Below are positions 25,157 to 33,001 of a stretch of DNA of 64,000 bases, one piece after another. Below the pieces are notes generated by a model. It did no database searches. It was not told the origin of the DNA and was given only the letters and a program-made list of their open reading frames with translations. The position numbers and the translations under genes are program-made. The DNA is taken from assembly GCF_003985145.1 (NCBI RefSeq), contig NZ_ML133539.1, positions 49,256 through 113,255 of the forward strand, in the 5' to 3' direction. Source of the DNA: Rhizobium anhuiense. GTDB lineage: Bacteria; Pseudomonadota; Alphaproteobacteria; Rhizobiales; Rhizobiaceae. Position 1 is the first letter of the stretch. Every line of letters begins with the position of its first letter.

Positions 25157-27406
25157 TTACAGGAGAAAATCGCCTGCCCCCAGCTGGACGTGGCCATGCA
25201 GCTGAACCTGGAAGTCCTGAACACCGTCGCCGTTCAGGTCGCCCTGGACAACGGTAGCATCAGCTTTGTCTTCATAGTGCCAAGTGAGCGCGCCGGCCTT
25301 GTGGTCGAATGAGGCACCCTCCTGCGCCAGGAAATGGAAGGCTCCATTGCCCTGTGCAGAGCCATTCGCATCGATCGCAAGGAGATCGATCTTATCGACG
25401 CCGTGCTGGAAGTCGGTGATGACGTCGCGGGTCGAGCCGGACCCGGCTTCCGCCGCTGTTTTGAAGACAAACGTATCCGAGCTGATACCGCCGGTCATGA
25501 TGTCCTTTCCGGCACCACCGATGAGGACGTCCGTGCCGGCGCCGCCGCTGAGCTTGTCCGCGCCGGCCCCGCCATCGAGAACGTTGCTGCCGCTATTGCC
25601 GGTCAGCACGTCGTTGTAGCTGGAGCCAGTCAAGTTTTCGATGCTGACGAACTTGTCACCGGTGGCATACCCACCCGATGCGGCCCCAGTCGCCAAGTTG
25701 ACGTTGACCCCGCCAGAACCCGCATAGCCGGCCGTGTCGTTGTCGGCACCACCATTGAGGACGTCCCCGCCGGCGCCGCCGCTGAGCTTGTCCGCGCCAG
25801 CCCCGCCATTGAGAATGTTGCTGCCGCCATTGCCGCCAGTCAGCACGTCGTTGTAGCTGGAGCCAGTCAAGTTTTCGATGCTGGCGATCTTGTCACCGGT
25901 GGCTTGCCCGCCCGATGCGGCCTTAGTCGCCAGGTTGACGTTGACCGCGCCGGAGCCTGCATAGCTGGCCGTGTCGGTGCCACTACCACCGTCGAGCACG
26001 TCCGCGCCGGCGCCGCCCTTCAACACGTCACTACCGCCGAGACCCTTGAAGGTTTCGTTGCCGCCGTTGGACTGACCGGTGTGTGGCAGGATGTCGTTGC
26101 CGTTGGTGCCGACGAATTCCTTTGTCGTCGGCGTAGTTGGCGTGGTTGGCGTGGTCGGGTTCGTCGGTGTAGTTGGCGTCGTCGGATTCGTCGGCGTGGT
26201 TGGCGTTCCCGGTGCCGCGCTGGAGCCCGATTCGTAGGCACCCATATCGACAGTTCCAACGACGCGAGCGTGGCCGTCCAGATCGACCGAGCCGACGCCG
26301 TACTTGTTGGTTCCGCCGTCGATCGCCGACGAGCCGGAGCCGAGGTGGAAGTCGCCGCTCGCTGCCCCCAGGAATTTCGGGTCGACGCCGAGCTTATTGC
26401 CGTTCGCCGTGCTCGGCATCGCGTTGCCGCCGTCAGTCCTGACCGAGGACTGGCCGGCCGTCCCATTGTAGGTGATGTTGTTGGCCCAGACGGTGTTGGC
26501 GTTGGTGTAGCCGCCGTACGACGTGTTATCGACCGCAGTGTTGTTCTTGTTCACCGATGGGTCCGCTACGGCGATGTTGTTGACCCAGGTGTTGTTGCTC
26601 GACTGCGCGTTGCTGAGTTCGCCGCGCCAGGTGCCGTCGTTCAGCGGGTCCTGATTGTTGTGGTATGCGGTGTTGTTTTGCACCGTGACGGAGTCGCTCC
26701 AGGCAACCTGGATGCCTTTGCCGCCGTTCTCGTAGACCAGGTTGTTGTCGACCAGGGTCTTAAACGTGTAGTTCGGATGACCGCTCGCCTGCGTGCTCTG
26801 GAAATCGTCGATGATGATGCCGTTGCCATCGGTGTGTGCACCCGACTTCGTGACGTTGTCGTGCGAGATGTTGTTCTGCACGATATTCCGGTAGCCGGTC
26901 GTCGAGGTATCGCCGGTGATGTTCCGGTTCTCGTAGATCGAGATGCCCGAGTACCAGCCCGACGACGCGTTATTGTAGGTCTCGTTCCCTACGATCTTGA
27001 CGAAGTCAGAATAGTTGAACTGAATGCCCGACTCCCCGCTGTCGTGGACCTTGTTGTTGAGAATTGAGACGTGATGGACGTTGTTCGCTTCGATGCCGTC
27101 GCCGTTGCCGCCCTTGATGTCGAAGCCGTCGATTGTCACGTAGTTGGCGTTGACGCTGATCCCGGTGTACGAGCCCGAGGGCGGACGGATCAGTGCTGCG
27201 CCAGGCACTTCCGAGCGCAGCGTGATGTCGCCAGCCGCCGAGCCGTCCTTGTCGATGTTGATGCTCTCGTTGTAGGTCCCCGGCTTCACCACGACCTCGT
27301 CGCCGGGTTTAAGGTTTGCAGCCATTGCCTCGCTGATCGTGCGAAAAGGAGACGAGGCACTGCCGTTACCGCCGCTGCCGGTCGTCGCTACGTAGTATGT
27401 CGTCAT
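25157..27406 (-). CDS. Secreted right-handed beta-helix protein with RTX calcium repeats
   Basis: This 749-residue protein has three parts. The N-terminal two fifths is a beta-helix of the polysaccharide lyase/pectate lyase type (repeats such as NNKVHDSGESGIQF, DNNLVYENGGKGIQV). A threonine-proline linker (PTTPTNP repeats) follows, near residue 400. The C-terminal part has RTX nonapeptides (GGAGADKLSGG, GGAGADVLDGG) and an end GAGDFLL typical of type I secretion signals in rhizobia. It probably acts on extracellular polysaccharide after export by a PrsDE-like system that is not in this window. The start ATG at 27406 has GAGG at 9 nt. RTX blocks are duplicated with a period near 230 bp. It sits between IS debris and a core gene, suggesting acquisition. 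Confidence 0.9.
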   Translation of the reverse strand: MTTYYVATTGSGGNGSASSPFRTISEAMAANLKPGDEVVVKPGTYNESINIDKDGSAAGDITLRSEVPGAALIRPPSGSYTGISVNANYVTIDGFDIKGGNGDGIEANNVHHVSILNNKVHDSGESGIQFNYSDFVKIVGNETYNNASSGWYSGISIYENRNITGDTSTTGYRNIVQNNISHDNVTKSGAHTDGNGIIIDDFQSTQASGHPNYTFKTLVDNNLVYENGGKGIQVAWSDSVTVQNNTAYHNNQDPLNDGTWRGELSNAQSSNNTWVNNIAVADPSVNKNNTAVDNTSYGGYTNANTVWANNITYNGTAGQSSVRTDGGNAMPSTANGNKLGVDPKFLGAASGDFHLGSGSSAIDGGTNKYGVGSVDLDGHARVVGTVDMGAYESGSSAAPGTPTTPTNPTTPTTPTNPTTPTTPTTPTTKEFVGTNGNDILPHTGQSNGGNETFKGLGGSDVLKGGAGADVLDGGSGTDTASYAGSGAVNVNLATKAASGGQATGDKIASIENLTGSSYNDVLTGGNGGSNILNGGAGADKLSGGAGGDVLNGGADNDTAGYAGSGGVNVNLATGAASGGYATGDKFVSIENLTGSSYNDVLTGNSGSNVLDGGAGADKLSGGAGTDVLIGGAGKDIMTGGISSDTFVFKTAAEAGSGSTRDVITDFQHGVDKIDLLAIDANGSAQGNGAFHFLAQEGASFDHKAGALTWHYEDKADATVVQGDLNGDGVQDFQVQLHGHVQLGAGDFLL

Positions 27407-28108
27407 GTTCTTGTTCCTCAACCTTAGCGTTGTCTTTGCCGGTTACTATTTTTAGTTAATCAGGCGTTACGGCGGGAGGTTATAGGGCGACGTTTTGGAG
27501 GGCGCAACAGCAACGCGACAGTAAGTGCTTGAGAAGTATAGCCATATTGCTGCCACATTATCTAAATCGATCCGAAGTTACGGTTTGAAATATTTGGTGA
27601 ATTTCGAGTCGCCCAAAATGTGGCAAAATATATGTCTCGCGTACCGCGAATTATTCTTTCTGCAACTATAGCGAAATGCGTCCATTGAAAACATTAGAAA
27701 AAGCTAGTGGGCGTGACTGGATTCCTGCCGTCGAAGGCGGAATCGAAATTTTTTTCTGAATTTAGCTATTTTGGGCAGCTTTTCCCCAAAGATTGGTACT
27801 AATCGAGATGAAAATGGGGGCTGCCGTGGCAGATTCGACCAAACCGATTGCGCAAGTGAGCGACCAGATTCGGCCGCGAATTTGCTCCCGCACACATCGC
27901 TCATACCCCCTCCAAAAATGCTCGATTGTCCGTGCGGGAACCGCGCTTGCCTTTGGTTCGACCCGGCACAAAGCCGCTGATACGCTCCCATCGATCATCT
28001 CGAAGTGCGTCGCAATCCATCACCGACCTGCAAAAGTCGGTGTGGAATCTGATTTGCTCCAGCCTGGGAATCCCTGACTGTTAAATCGTCACCCGCCCTA
28101 GCGGGCGA
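27407..28108. promoter_or_regulatory. AT-rich upstream region of the RTX gene
   Basis: About 700 bases without a convincing gene. It is clearly more AT-rich than its surroundings. A 9-bp inverted repeat TGCCACATT (27551-27559) / AATGTGGCA (27617-27625) flanks about 57 bases and may be a regulator site for the RTX gene. A short CGCCC/GGGCG stem at 28095-28108 could end the GNAT transcript. Minus-strand frames near 27.7-28.0 kb lack protein character. Confidence 0.35.
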
Positions 28109-28567
28109 TCATCCCAGCCGCTTTTCCATGAACAGGCTGAGCGGATCCGGCAGGTAAGCGCCGAAAGGCTCGATCTCCCGATATCCGTATTTGCGGTAGA
28201 GGCTGATCGCCTCGGGCTGGTAGATGCCGGTTTCGAGCCGGATCGCCTTCAGCTGCATTTCCCCGGCGATCGCTTCCAGCGCATTCATCAGTCCGCTGGC
28301 GATCCTCAGCCCCCTCGCCTCTGGATCGACGAACATGCGCTTGATCTCAGCCGTGCCGTCGCCGGCCTCGACCAGCGCGCAGCAGCCGACGATCACGTCG
28401 TCGCTGCGTGCGACGAGGAAGCTCACCGAAGGTTTCTCCAGCAACGAGAGGTCGACCAGATGGTTGCTCTCAGGGGGATAGAGCGATTGCGCATAGGCAT
28501 CGGAAAGATCGAGAAGCCGGATGACACCTGCCTGACGCGGCGGCTCCAGGGCGATGGTGACGGACAT
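28109..28567 (-). CDS. GNAT family N-acetyltransferase
   Basis: This 152-residue acetyltransferase would move an acetyl group from acetyl-CoA to an unknown amine. The fold core is visible: FLVARSDDVIVGCCAL (beta strands), then IKRMFVDPEARGLRIASGLM with the acetyl-CoA pyrophosphate loop, then LETGIYQPEAISLYRKYGY near the end. The start at 28567 has AGGGAG upstream; a longer reading from 28609 lacks this support. It is transcribed toward the RTX region and marks the resumption of core chromosome. Confidence 0.88.
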   Translation of the reverse strand: MSVTIALEPPRQAGVIRLLDLSDAYAQSLYPPESNHLVDLSLLEKPSVSFLVARSDDVIVGCCALVEAGDGTAEIKRMFVDPEARGLRIASGLMNALEAIAGEMQLKAIRLETGIYQPEAISLYRKYGYREIEPFGAYLPDPLSLFMEKRLG

Positions 28568-28695
28568 GCTGACTCCCTGCTGGCACTGGGACACAATTTT
28601 TGCCGACATGACAAAGAGTTAATCCCGCTGCCTTCATTCGGTTGGAATTGCGCCGTCTAAGACGATGACATGCTCAATAGTCAAGGAAGCAGAAT

Positions 28696-29106
28696 ATGCA
28701 AGCGGTGCTGATCGCGATGACCATTCTCGGCTGCGATGATTCCATCAGCCAGTGCAATTATCTCGCGACGGTCGATAAACGCTGGGAAACTGTTGCCGCC
28801 TGCGATGCCGAAGCCGAGCGCCGGCTGAAGACCTATGTGAATGTCAATTATCCCTCGGTAATCGCGGTGTGCGAGGCCCCGAAGACCGTTGCCGCCGCCG
28901 AGCCGCCGAAACCGGCGCCCGCTCCGCCGGCTGTTGTTGAAGCGACAGAACAGCGTCCGCAGGGACTGCTTGGTTTTGCCGATAATATTGCCCAGCAGGT
29001 GCGCGACCATCTGCCTTCCGGCAAGAGCGTCAAGGACACGCTCACCAAGCCGGTGCATTTTGTCTCCACCAGCTATTCCTGGGTGGTGACACGGCTCGCC
29101 GATTAG
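28696..29106 (+). CDS. Conserved rhizobial hypothetical protein
   Basis: This 136-residue protein has a good ribosome binding site (AAGGAAG) before the ATG at 28696. The first half contains four spaced cysteines (GCDD, QCNY, ACDAE, VCEAP), and a proline-alanine-rich segment follows (PPKPAPAPPAVV). There is no clear signal peptide or membrane helix. I do not recognise a family with known function. It is divergent from the GNAT gene. Confidence 0.7.
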   Translation: MQAVLIAMTILGCDDSISQCNYLATVDKRWETVAACDAEAERRLKTYVNVNYPSVIAVCEAPKTVAAAEPPKPAPAPPAVVEATEQRPQGLLGFADNIAQQVRDHLPSGKSVKDTLTKPVHFVSTSYSWVVTRLAD

Positions 29107-29209
29107 AGCATGTCGCGCAAAACTGTGCAGCGGTTTTGCGCCAAAAGACGGGCGGAAACAAAGACCTGAAGTCCGGCAAGCGAATTTGAAGATCGCGACG
29201 CGCTTTAGG
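29105..29209. repeat. Rhizobial intergenic mosaic-type repeat
   Basis: Between two convergent genes lies a block starting TTAGAGCATGTCGCGCAAAA with an internal stem CGCAAAAC (29116-29123) / GTTTTGCG (29133-29140). This pattern is widespread in Rhizobium intergenic DNA and resembles RIME-type elements. It may also serve as terminator for the flanking genes. Confidence 0.6.
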
Positions 29210-30332
29210 CCGCAGCGAGCGCCGCATAAACACGGGCGGATTGTCGCTGTTCGGTGACGTGGAGTTTTTCCACCATGTCCAGCAGCTCACCGATCGCGCC
29301 ATGCGCGTCGTGATGGCGGAACTTTTCCAGAAGACGGCCGCAGACATTGCCGAGCACGCTGCCCGGCGCTTTTCTGGCGGCGTCGCGCCACAGCATCGTC
29401 GCCTCGACGAAGATGACACTAATATCTCTCGGCAGGCCGGCGGACTCGTAGAGCGCGCGCACCGCATGCATGCGCCCGGTTGCCAGGATCGAGCGCACCC
29501 GGCGCTCGCTGCAGCCTGTGAGATCGACGATCGCGCCGGCGAAGAAGTCGACCTTTCCGGCGCAGAGCGCATGCATCAGGAGGGATGGCGTCAGCCGGCC
29601 GTTGAGTCGCAGATGCTGGACGAGATCGGGTATTTCGCGCGGCGCGATATCGCCGGCGATCGAAACGATGGCAGCCTCGGTCGCCTCGAGGCTGATGCGC
29701 TGGAGCCGCTGCAGGCCGATAGCCGCCTGCGCCAGCGGTAGCCCGACCAGCGCATTGCTGACATGTTGGGTCAGCAGTTGGCGGGCATCGGCCGGAAGAT
29801 CGCTGCGGTCGAGAAGCAGGTTGCGGATATCGCAGCAGTCGCCGAGCCGTTCGGCGATGCGTTTCAACGAAAGGCTGGAGATCACCGCGCCGTCATTCTC
29901 GAGCAGGCACAGCAGTTCTTCCTCGTCACCAACCTCGGCAAGCGCGGCGGAAACCGGGCGCGTCACATGCGCTCTGGCGGCGATCAGCATGCGGGTGGCG
30001 CCATTGCCGCGGGCGGCGAGATCGACGAGATCGGCATCGTTCAAAAGCGGCGAACAGGTCACTGCGTGGCAGGCGACTTCGGGCTGGTCCTCGGCAAGAG
30101 AAAGGATCAGGCTGCGCGGCGCATCGGGCGACCAGGCGATCGCCTCGGCCAGCGCCAGCCGCACGCGCGGCGACGGATCGTCGAGCAGAAAGGTCATCGC
30201 CATCTCAGCCGCCGCCCGCTCATCCGCAGACATCTCGGACTGCAGATAGGCTCGCCCGAGCGCGTTTGCGGCCCGGGCCCGGTCACCCGTCTTGGCCGTT
30301 TCGATCCAACGAAGGAAAGCTTCTACGATCAC
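29205..30332 (-). CDS. DUF2336 domain-containing protein
   Basis: This protein of about 375 residues is made of alpha-helical HEAT-like repeats (MTFLLDDPSPRVRLALAEAIA and similar). DUF2336 proteins occur in alphaproteobacteria with unknown biochemical role. The start is taken as the GTG at 30332 (VIVEAFLRW), which fits the family N-terminus and follows a GGGGCG stretch. A TTG at 30377 would add 15 residues. No partner gene is linked closely. Confidence 0.85.
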   Translation of the reverse strand: MIVEAFLRWIETAKTGDRARAANALGRAYLQSEMSADERAAAEMAMTFLLDDPSPRVRLALAEAIAWSPDAPRSLILSLAEDQPEVACHAVTCSPLLNDADLVDLAARGNGATRMLIAARAHVTRPVSAALAEVGDEEELLCLLENDGAVISSLSLKRIAERLGDCCDIRNLLLDRSDLPADARQLLTQHVSNALVGLPLAQAAIGLQRLQRISLEATEAAIVSIAGDIAPREIPDLVQHLRLNGRLTPSLLMHALCAGKVDFFAGAIVDLTGCSERRVRSILATGRMHAVRALYESAGLPRDISVIFVEATMLWRDAARKAPGSVLGNVCGRLLEKFRHHDAHGAIGELLDMVEKLHVTEQRQSARVYAALAAA

Positions 30333-30446
30333 GCGACGCCCCAGCACTTGAACGCGATTCCTTCGCGCTCCATTCAATGCTGCGACGGTAGCGGCAAAAG
30401 GTTTAAGATTGGTTCACCATGTTTCTTAAGCCTTTACATGCCTTGA

Positions 30447-31064
30447 TTAGCCACCAATCGGCGGCAATTGCGGCCGGACCATCTCGAAAACATCGCTGCC
30501 CTCGCTGTAATCCATATAGCCCATGCGGGCGACAGGGCGGGCGATCGACATGTCGAGGCGGCCGTCCCTGACGATCGCCTCGTCGATGCGGATGCCGACC
30601 ACTTCGCCGAAGACGAGGACGTTTTCGGACGGTTCACCCGACAGCGTCTTCGGCTCGATGATCTCGGTAACCCTGCATTCGAGCACCGCGAAGGCCTCGC
30701 CGACATAGGGCGCATCGATCAGTTCGGCCTGCTTCGGCGTCAGACCGGCGAAGTCGAATTCACTGTTGCCGTAGGGCAGTGCCGCCGAGGAGAGGTTCAT
30801 CTTCTCGGCAAGATCGCGGCTGACGAAGTTGCAGGTGAAGACGCCGGTCTCGGCGGCATTGCGCTGGCTGTGTTTACGCCCGGCGGAAGAAAACATTACC
30901 AGCTTCGGCCGGTCGGCAACGGCATTGAAGAAGGAATAGGGCGCGAGATTGATCGAACCGTCCCTGCCCTTGCTGCCGATCCAGCCGATCGGACGCGGCG
31001 ACACGATCGCCTTGAACGGATCATGCGCGAGCCCGTGCCGGTTCCCGTCGGTGGCGTAGAACAT
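30447..31064 (-). CDS. Flavin reductase-like FMN-binding split-barrel protein
   Basis: This 205-residue protein has the flavin reductase pattern: SPRPIGWIGSKGRDGSINLAPYSFFNAV at the start, the NFVSRDLAEKMN segment and a C-terminal ARMGYMDYS. Members bind FMN and reduce it with NAD(P)H, or act as oxidoreductase partners. The ATG at 31064 overlaps the stop of the upstream nitroreductase (TGATG), so the pair is translationally coupled and probably acts together in flavin-dependent redox chemistry. The substrate is unknown. Confidence 0.9.
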   Translation of the reverse strand: MFYATDGNRHGLAHDPFKAIVSPRPIGWIGSKGRDGSINLAPYSFFNAVADRPKLVMFSSAGRKHSQRNAAETGVFTCNFVSRDLAEKMNLSSAALPYGNSEFDFAGLTPKQAELIDAPYVGEAFAVLECRVTEIIEPKTLSGEPSENVLVFGEVVGIRIDEAIVRDGRLDMSIARPVARMGYMDYSEGSDVFEMVRPQLPPIGG

Positions 31065-31648
31065 CAGTCTTCTCCACCGACCCAGGTTACGGTATCGGCA
31101 AGCTCCGGCCGCGGCCGCTCGATGGCTGGAAATGTGGTCGAGCCGATATGGATGAAGCCCGCCACCTTTTCATCCGGACCGACGCCGAGCAGCGGATAAG
31201 CGCGCTGGTCATAGGCGAACCACTCCGTCAGCCAATTGGCGACATAACCACTGGCATTGGCGGCGAGGATGACGTTGAGGCAAAGCGCACCGGCCGACAT
31301 CAACTGCTCCCATTCCGGGATCTTGATATGCGGCCCCGCCTTGCTGACGACGGCGACGACCACGGGCGCGCGGGTGAAACGGGTGCGCTCGACCTGGATC
31401 ATCTCTTCGGAAAGGTCGGGCTTTGCCTTGAGCGCCAAGGTCAGAAGCTCCTCACCGAGACGGGCGCGCTGCTCTCCGCGATAGACGATGAAGCGCCAGG
31501 GCGCGATCTTGCCATGATCGGGAACCCGCGAGGCAAGCCGCAGGATCTCCTCGATTTCGGCCTTCTCAGGGCCTGGTTCACACATCTGGAAAGCGGGGAT
31601 GGAGCGGCGCACGGCGAGGTAATCAATCAGCTTGATATCGGATTTCAT
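31064..31648 (-). CDS. Nitroreductase family protein
   Basis: This 194-residue FMN-dependent oxidoreductase begins with RRSIPAF, the family phosphate-binding start. It has SRVPDHGKIAPWRFIV, then GALCLNVILAANASGY and a C-terminal GFIHIGS. It resembles the compact YdjA-type nitroreductases. The stop overlaps the start of the flavin reductase downstream, forming a two-gene unit. The substrate is not predictable. Confidence 0.92.
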   Translation of the reverse strand: MKSDIKLIDYLAVRRSIPAFQMCEPGPEKAEIEEILRLASRVPDHGKIAPWRFIVYRGEQRARLGEELLTLALKAKPDLSEEMIQVERTRFTRAPVVVAVVSKAGPHIKIPEWEQLMSAGALCLNVILAANASGYVANWLTEWFAYDQRAYPLLGVGPDEKVAGFIHIGSTTFPAIERPRPELADTVTWVGGED

Positions 31649-31761
31649 GCGGGAGAAACTCTCATTTTAATGCTGCTGCGAAGGGTGGGTCTTGAATTTG
31701 CCATCGCGTTGGTCTTGAAGTGGCCTTTGCGATTTCAGAAGTCAATCGGTTCACGAAACAG

Positions 31762-32859
31762 ATGTTTGGCATTTCGCCTTTTGCACGCATCGGCCTTGCC
31801 ATTGCCCTGATGATACTGACGCCCTTGGGCGCCGGCGCTCAGGATGCCTTCAAGGAATTCAAACAGCTTGAATCGACGCCGAAGATGCCGAAGCTCGATG
31901 CTTTCATCGCGCCTGGCAATGCGCCTGAAGGGGTCAAACTGCGTGACGTCCCGATGGAGGCCAAGCTGACGGCGGACGGCACGCCGGTGGAGGAAGGCCT
32001 CTCCTGGTACGTCTTCAGCCCGATCGCCGGAGCCGACGGCAAACTGCCGCTGATCGCCAGCGCCAAGGGCGGACCCGCCGCCTTTCAGCTCGCCCCCGGC
32101 GATTATTTCGTCAACGTTTCCTTTGGCCGCGCCGGCGTCACCAAGAAGCTGACCGTGCCGGCTGAAGGCGATGTCGACAAGCAGGTGATGGTGCTCGATG
32201 CCGGCGGCCTGCTGCTCAATGCCGTCTCCGGCACCGATGCCCGCATCCGCCCCGACCAGTTGAGCTTCTCGATCTATTCCTCGGAAGTGCGCGACGATGG
32301 CGAGCGTGGCCTCGTCGTTGCCGATGTCTCGCCGAATACCATCGTCCGCCTCAATGCCGGCACTTATCACATCGTTTCCGAGTACGGCAACGTCAACGCC
32401 GTGATCCGCGCCGACATCCAGGTGGAGGCCGGCAAGCTGACCGAGGCGACGATCCAGCATCGCGCCGCGCAGGTCACCTTCAAGCTTGTCTCCGATGCCG
32501 GCGGTGAGGCAATCGCCGATACGGCCTGGTCGATCCTGACGGCCGCCGGCGACAGCGTCGGCGAAAGCGTCAGCGCCTTCCCGACCATGGTTCTCGCCGA
32601 AGGTGGCTATTCCGCCGTCGCCCGCAACAAGGACAAGATCTACCAGCGCGATTTCACCGTCGTCGCCGGCAGGAATACCGATGTCGAGGTTCTGATGAAG
32701 GACCAGCAGCCGCAGCCGCCGGCGAGCGCGGCTCGCACAGTGCAACAGGTGCCGGTTGGCACACCGCCACCGCCGGGCGTCCAGCCGGCTCCGGTCGCTC
32801 CGCTGCCCTCCTACGAGCAACTCGCGCCACAAGGCGGCGACGACACCAGCCTCGATTGA
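31762..32859 (+). CDS. Secreted hypothetical protein with proline-rich tail
   Basis: This 365-residue protein starts at MFGISPFARIGLAIALMIL and has a cleavable-type signal ending GAGAQ. The body has repeated beta-rich segments with phrases such as LAPGDYFVNVSFGRAG and LNAGTYHIVSEYG, suggesting tandem immunoglobulin-like or carboxypeptidase-regulatory-like folds. The C-terminus is proline-rich (QPQPPAS, TPPPPGVQPAP). It is conserved in rhizobia, as I recall, but without an assigned role. In-frame starts from 31720 exist; 31762 gives the cleanest signal peptide. Confidence 0.8.
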   Translation: MFGISPFARIGLAIALMILTPLGAGAQDAFKEFKQLESTPKMPKLDAFIAPGNAPEGVKLRDVPMEAKLTADGTPVEEGLSWYVFSPIAGADGKLPLIASAKGGPAAFQLAPGDYFVNVSFGRAGVTKKLTVPAEGDVDKQVMVLDAGGLLLNAVSGTDARIRPDQLSFSIYSSEVRDDGERGLVVADVSPNTIVRLNAGTYHIVSEYGNVNAVIRADIQVEAGKLTEATIQHRAAQVTFKLVSDAGGEAIADTAWSILTAAGDSVGESVSAFPTMVLAEGGYSAVARNKDKIYQRDFTVVAGRNTDVEVLMKDQQPQPPASAARTVQQVPVGTPPPPGVQPAPVAPLPSYEQLAPQGGDDTSLD

Positions 32860-32957
32860 TTTAACCTCGATCGGCTTGGCCCAGCCGAGACCTTTGGGCA
32901 AGGCCGCGCTTCGGCGGGCAGCGTCATCGACAGAGTGCGGCTTTATATCAGATTTCC

Positions 32958-32987
32958 GACAGCGCCGGGCCAGGGCCCGGCGCTGTC
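32958..32987. terminator. Strong stem-loop between convergent genes
   Basis: GACAGCGCCGGGCC and GGCCCGGCGCTGTC form a perfect 14-bp stem with a 2-nt gap. It lies between the convergent ends of the secreted protein gene and thrS, where a shared terminator is expected. A long T-run is absent on both sides, so termination is inferred from position. Confidence 0.55.
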
Positions 32988-33001
32988 GTAACTCGCTATT
33001 T

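Noticed and set aside
25334..27067. 577-codon plus-strand frame opposite the RTX gene
   Set aside because: It is the antisense of the repetitive RTX and beta-helix gene; its valine- and arginine-rich repeats mirror the real gene's codon pattern.
27704..27991. 95-codon minus-strand frame in the RTX upstream region
   Set aside because: No ribosome binding site and no protein-like pattern in an AT-rich non-coding stretch.
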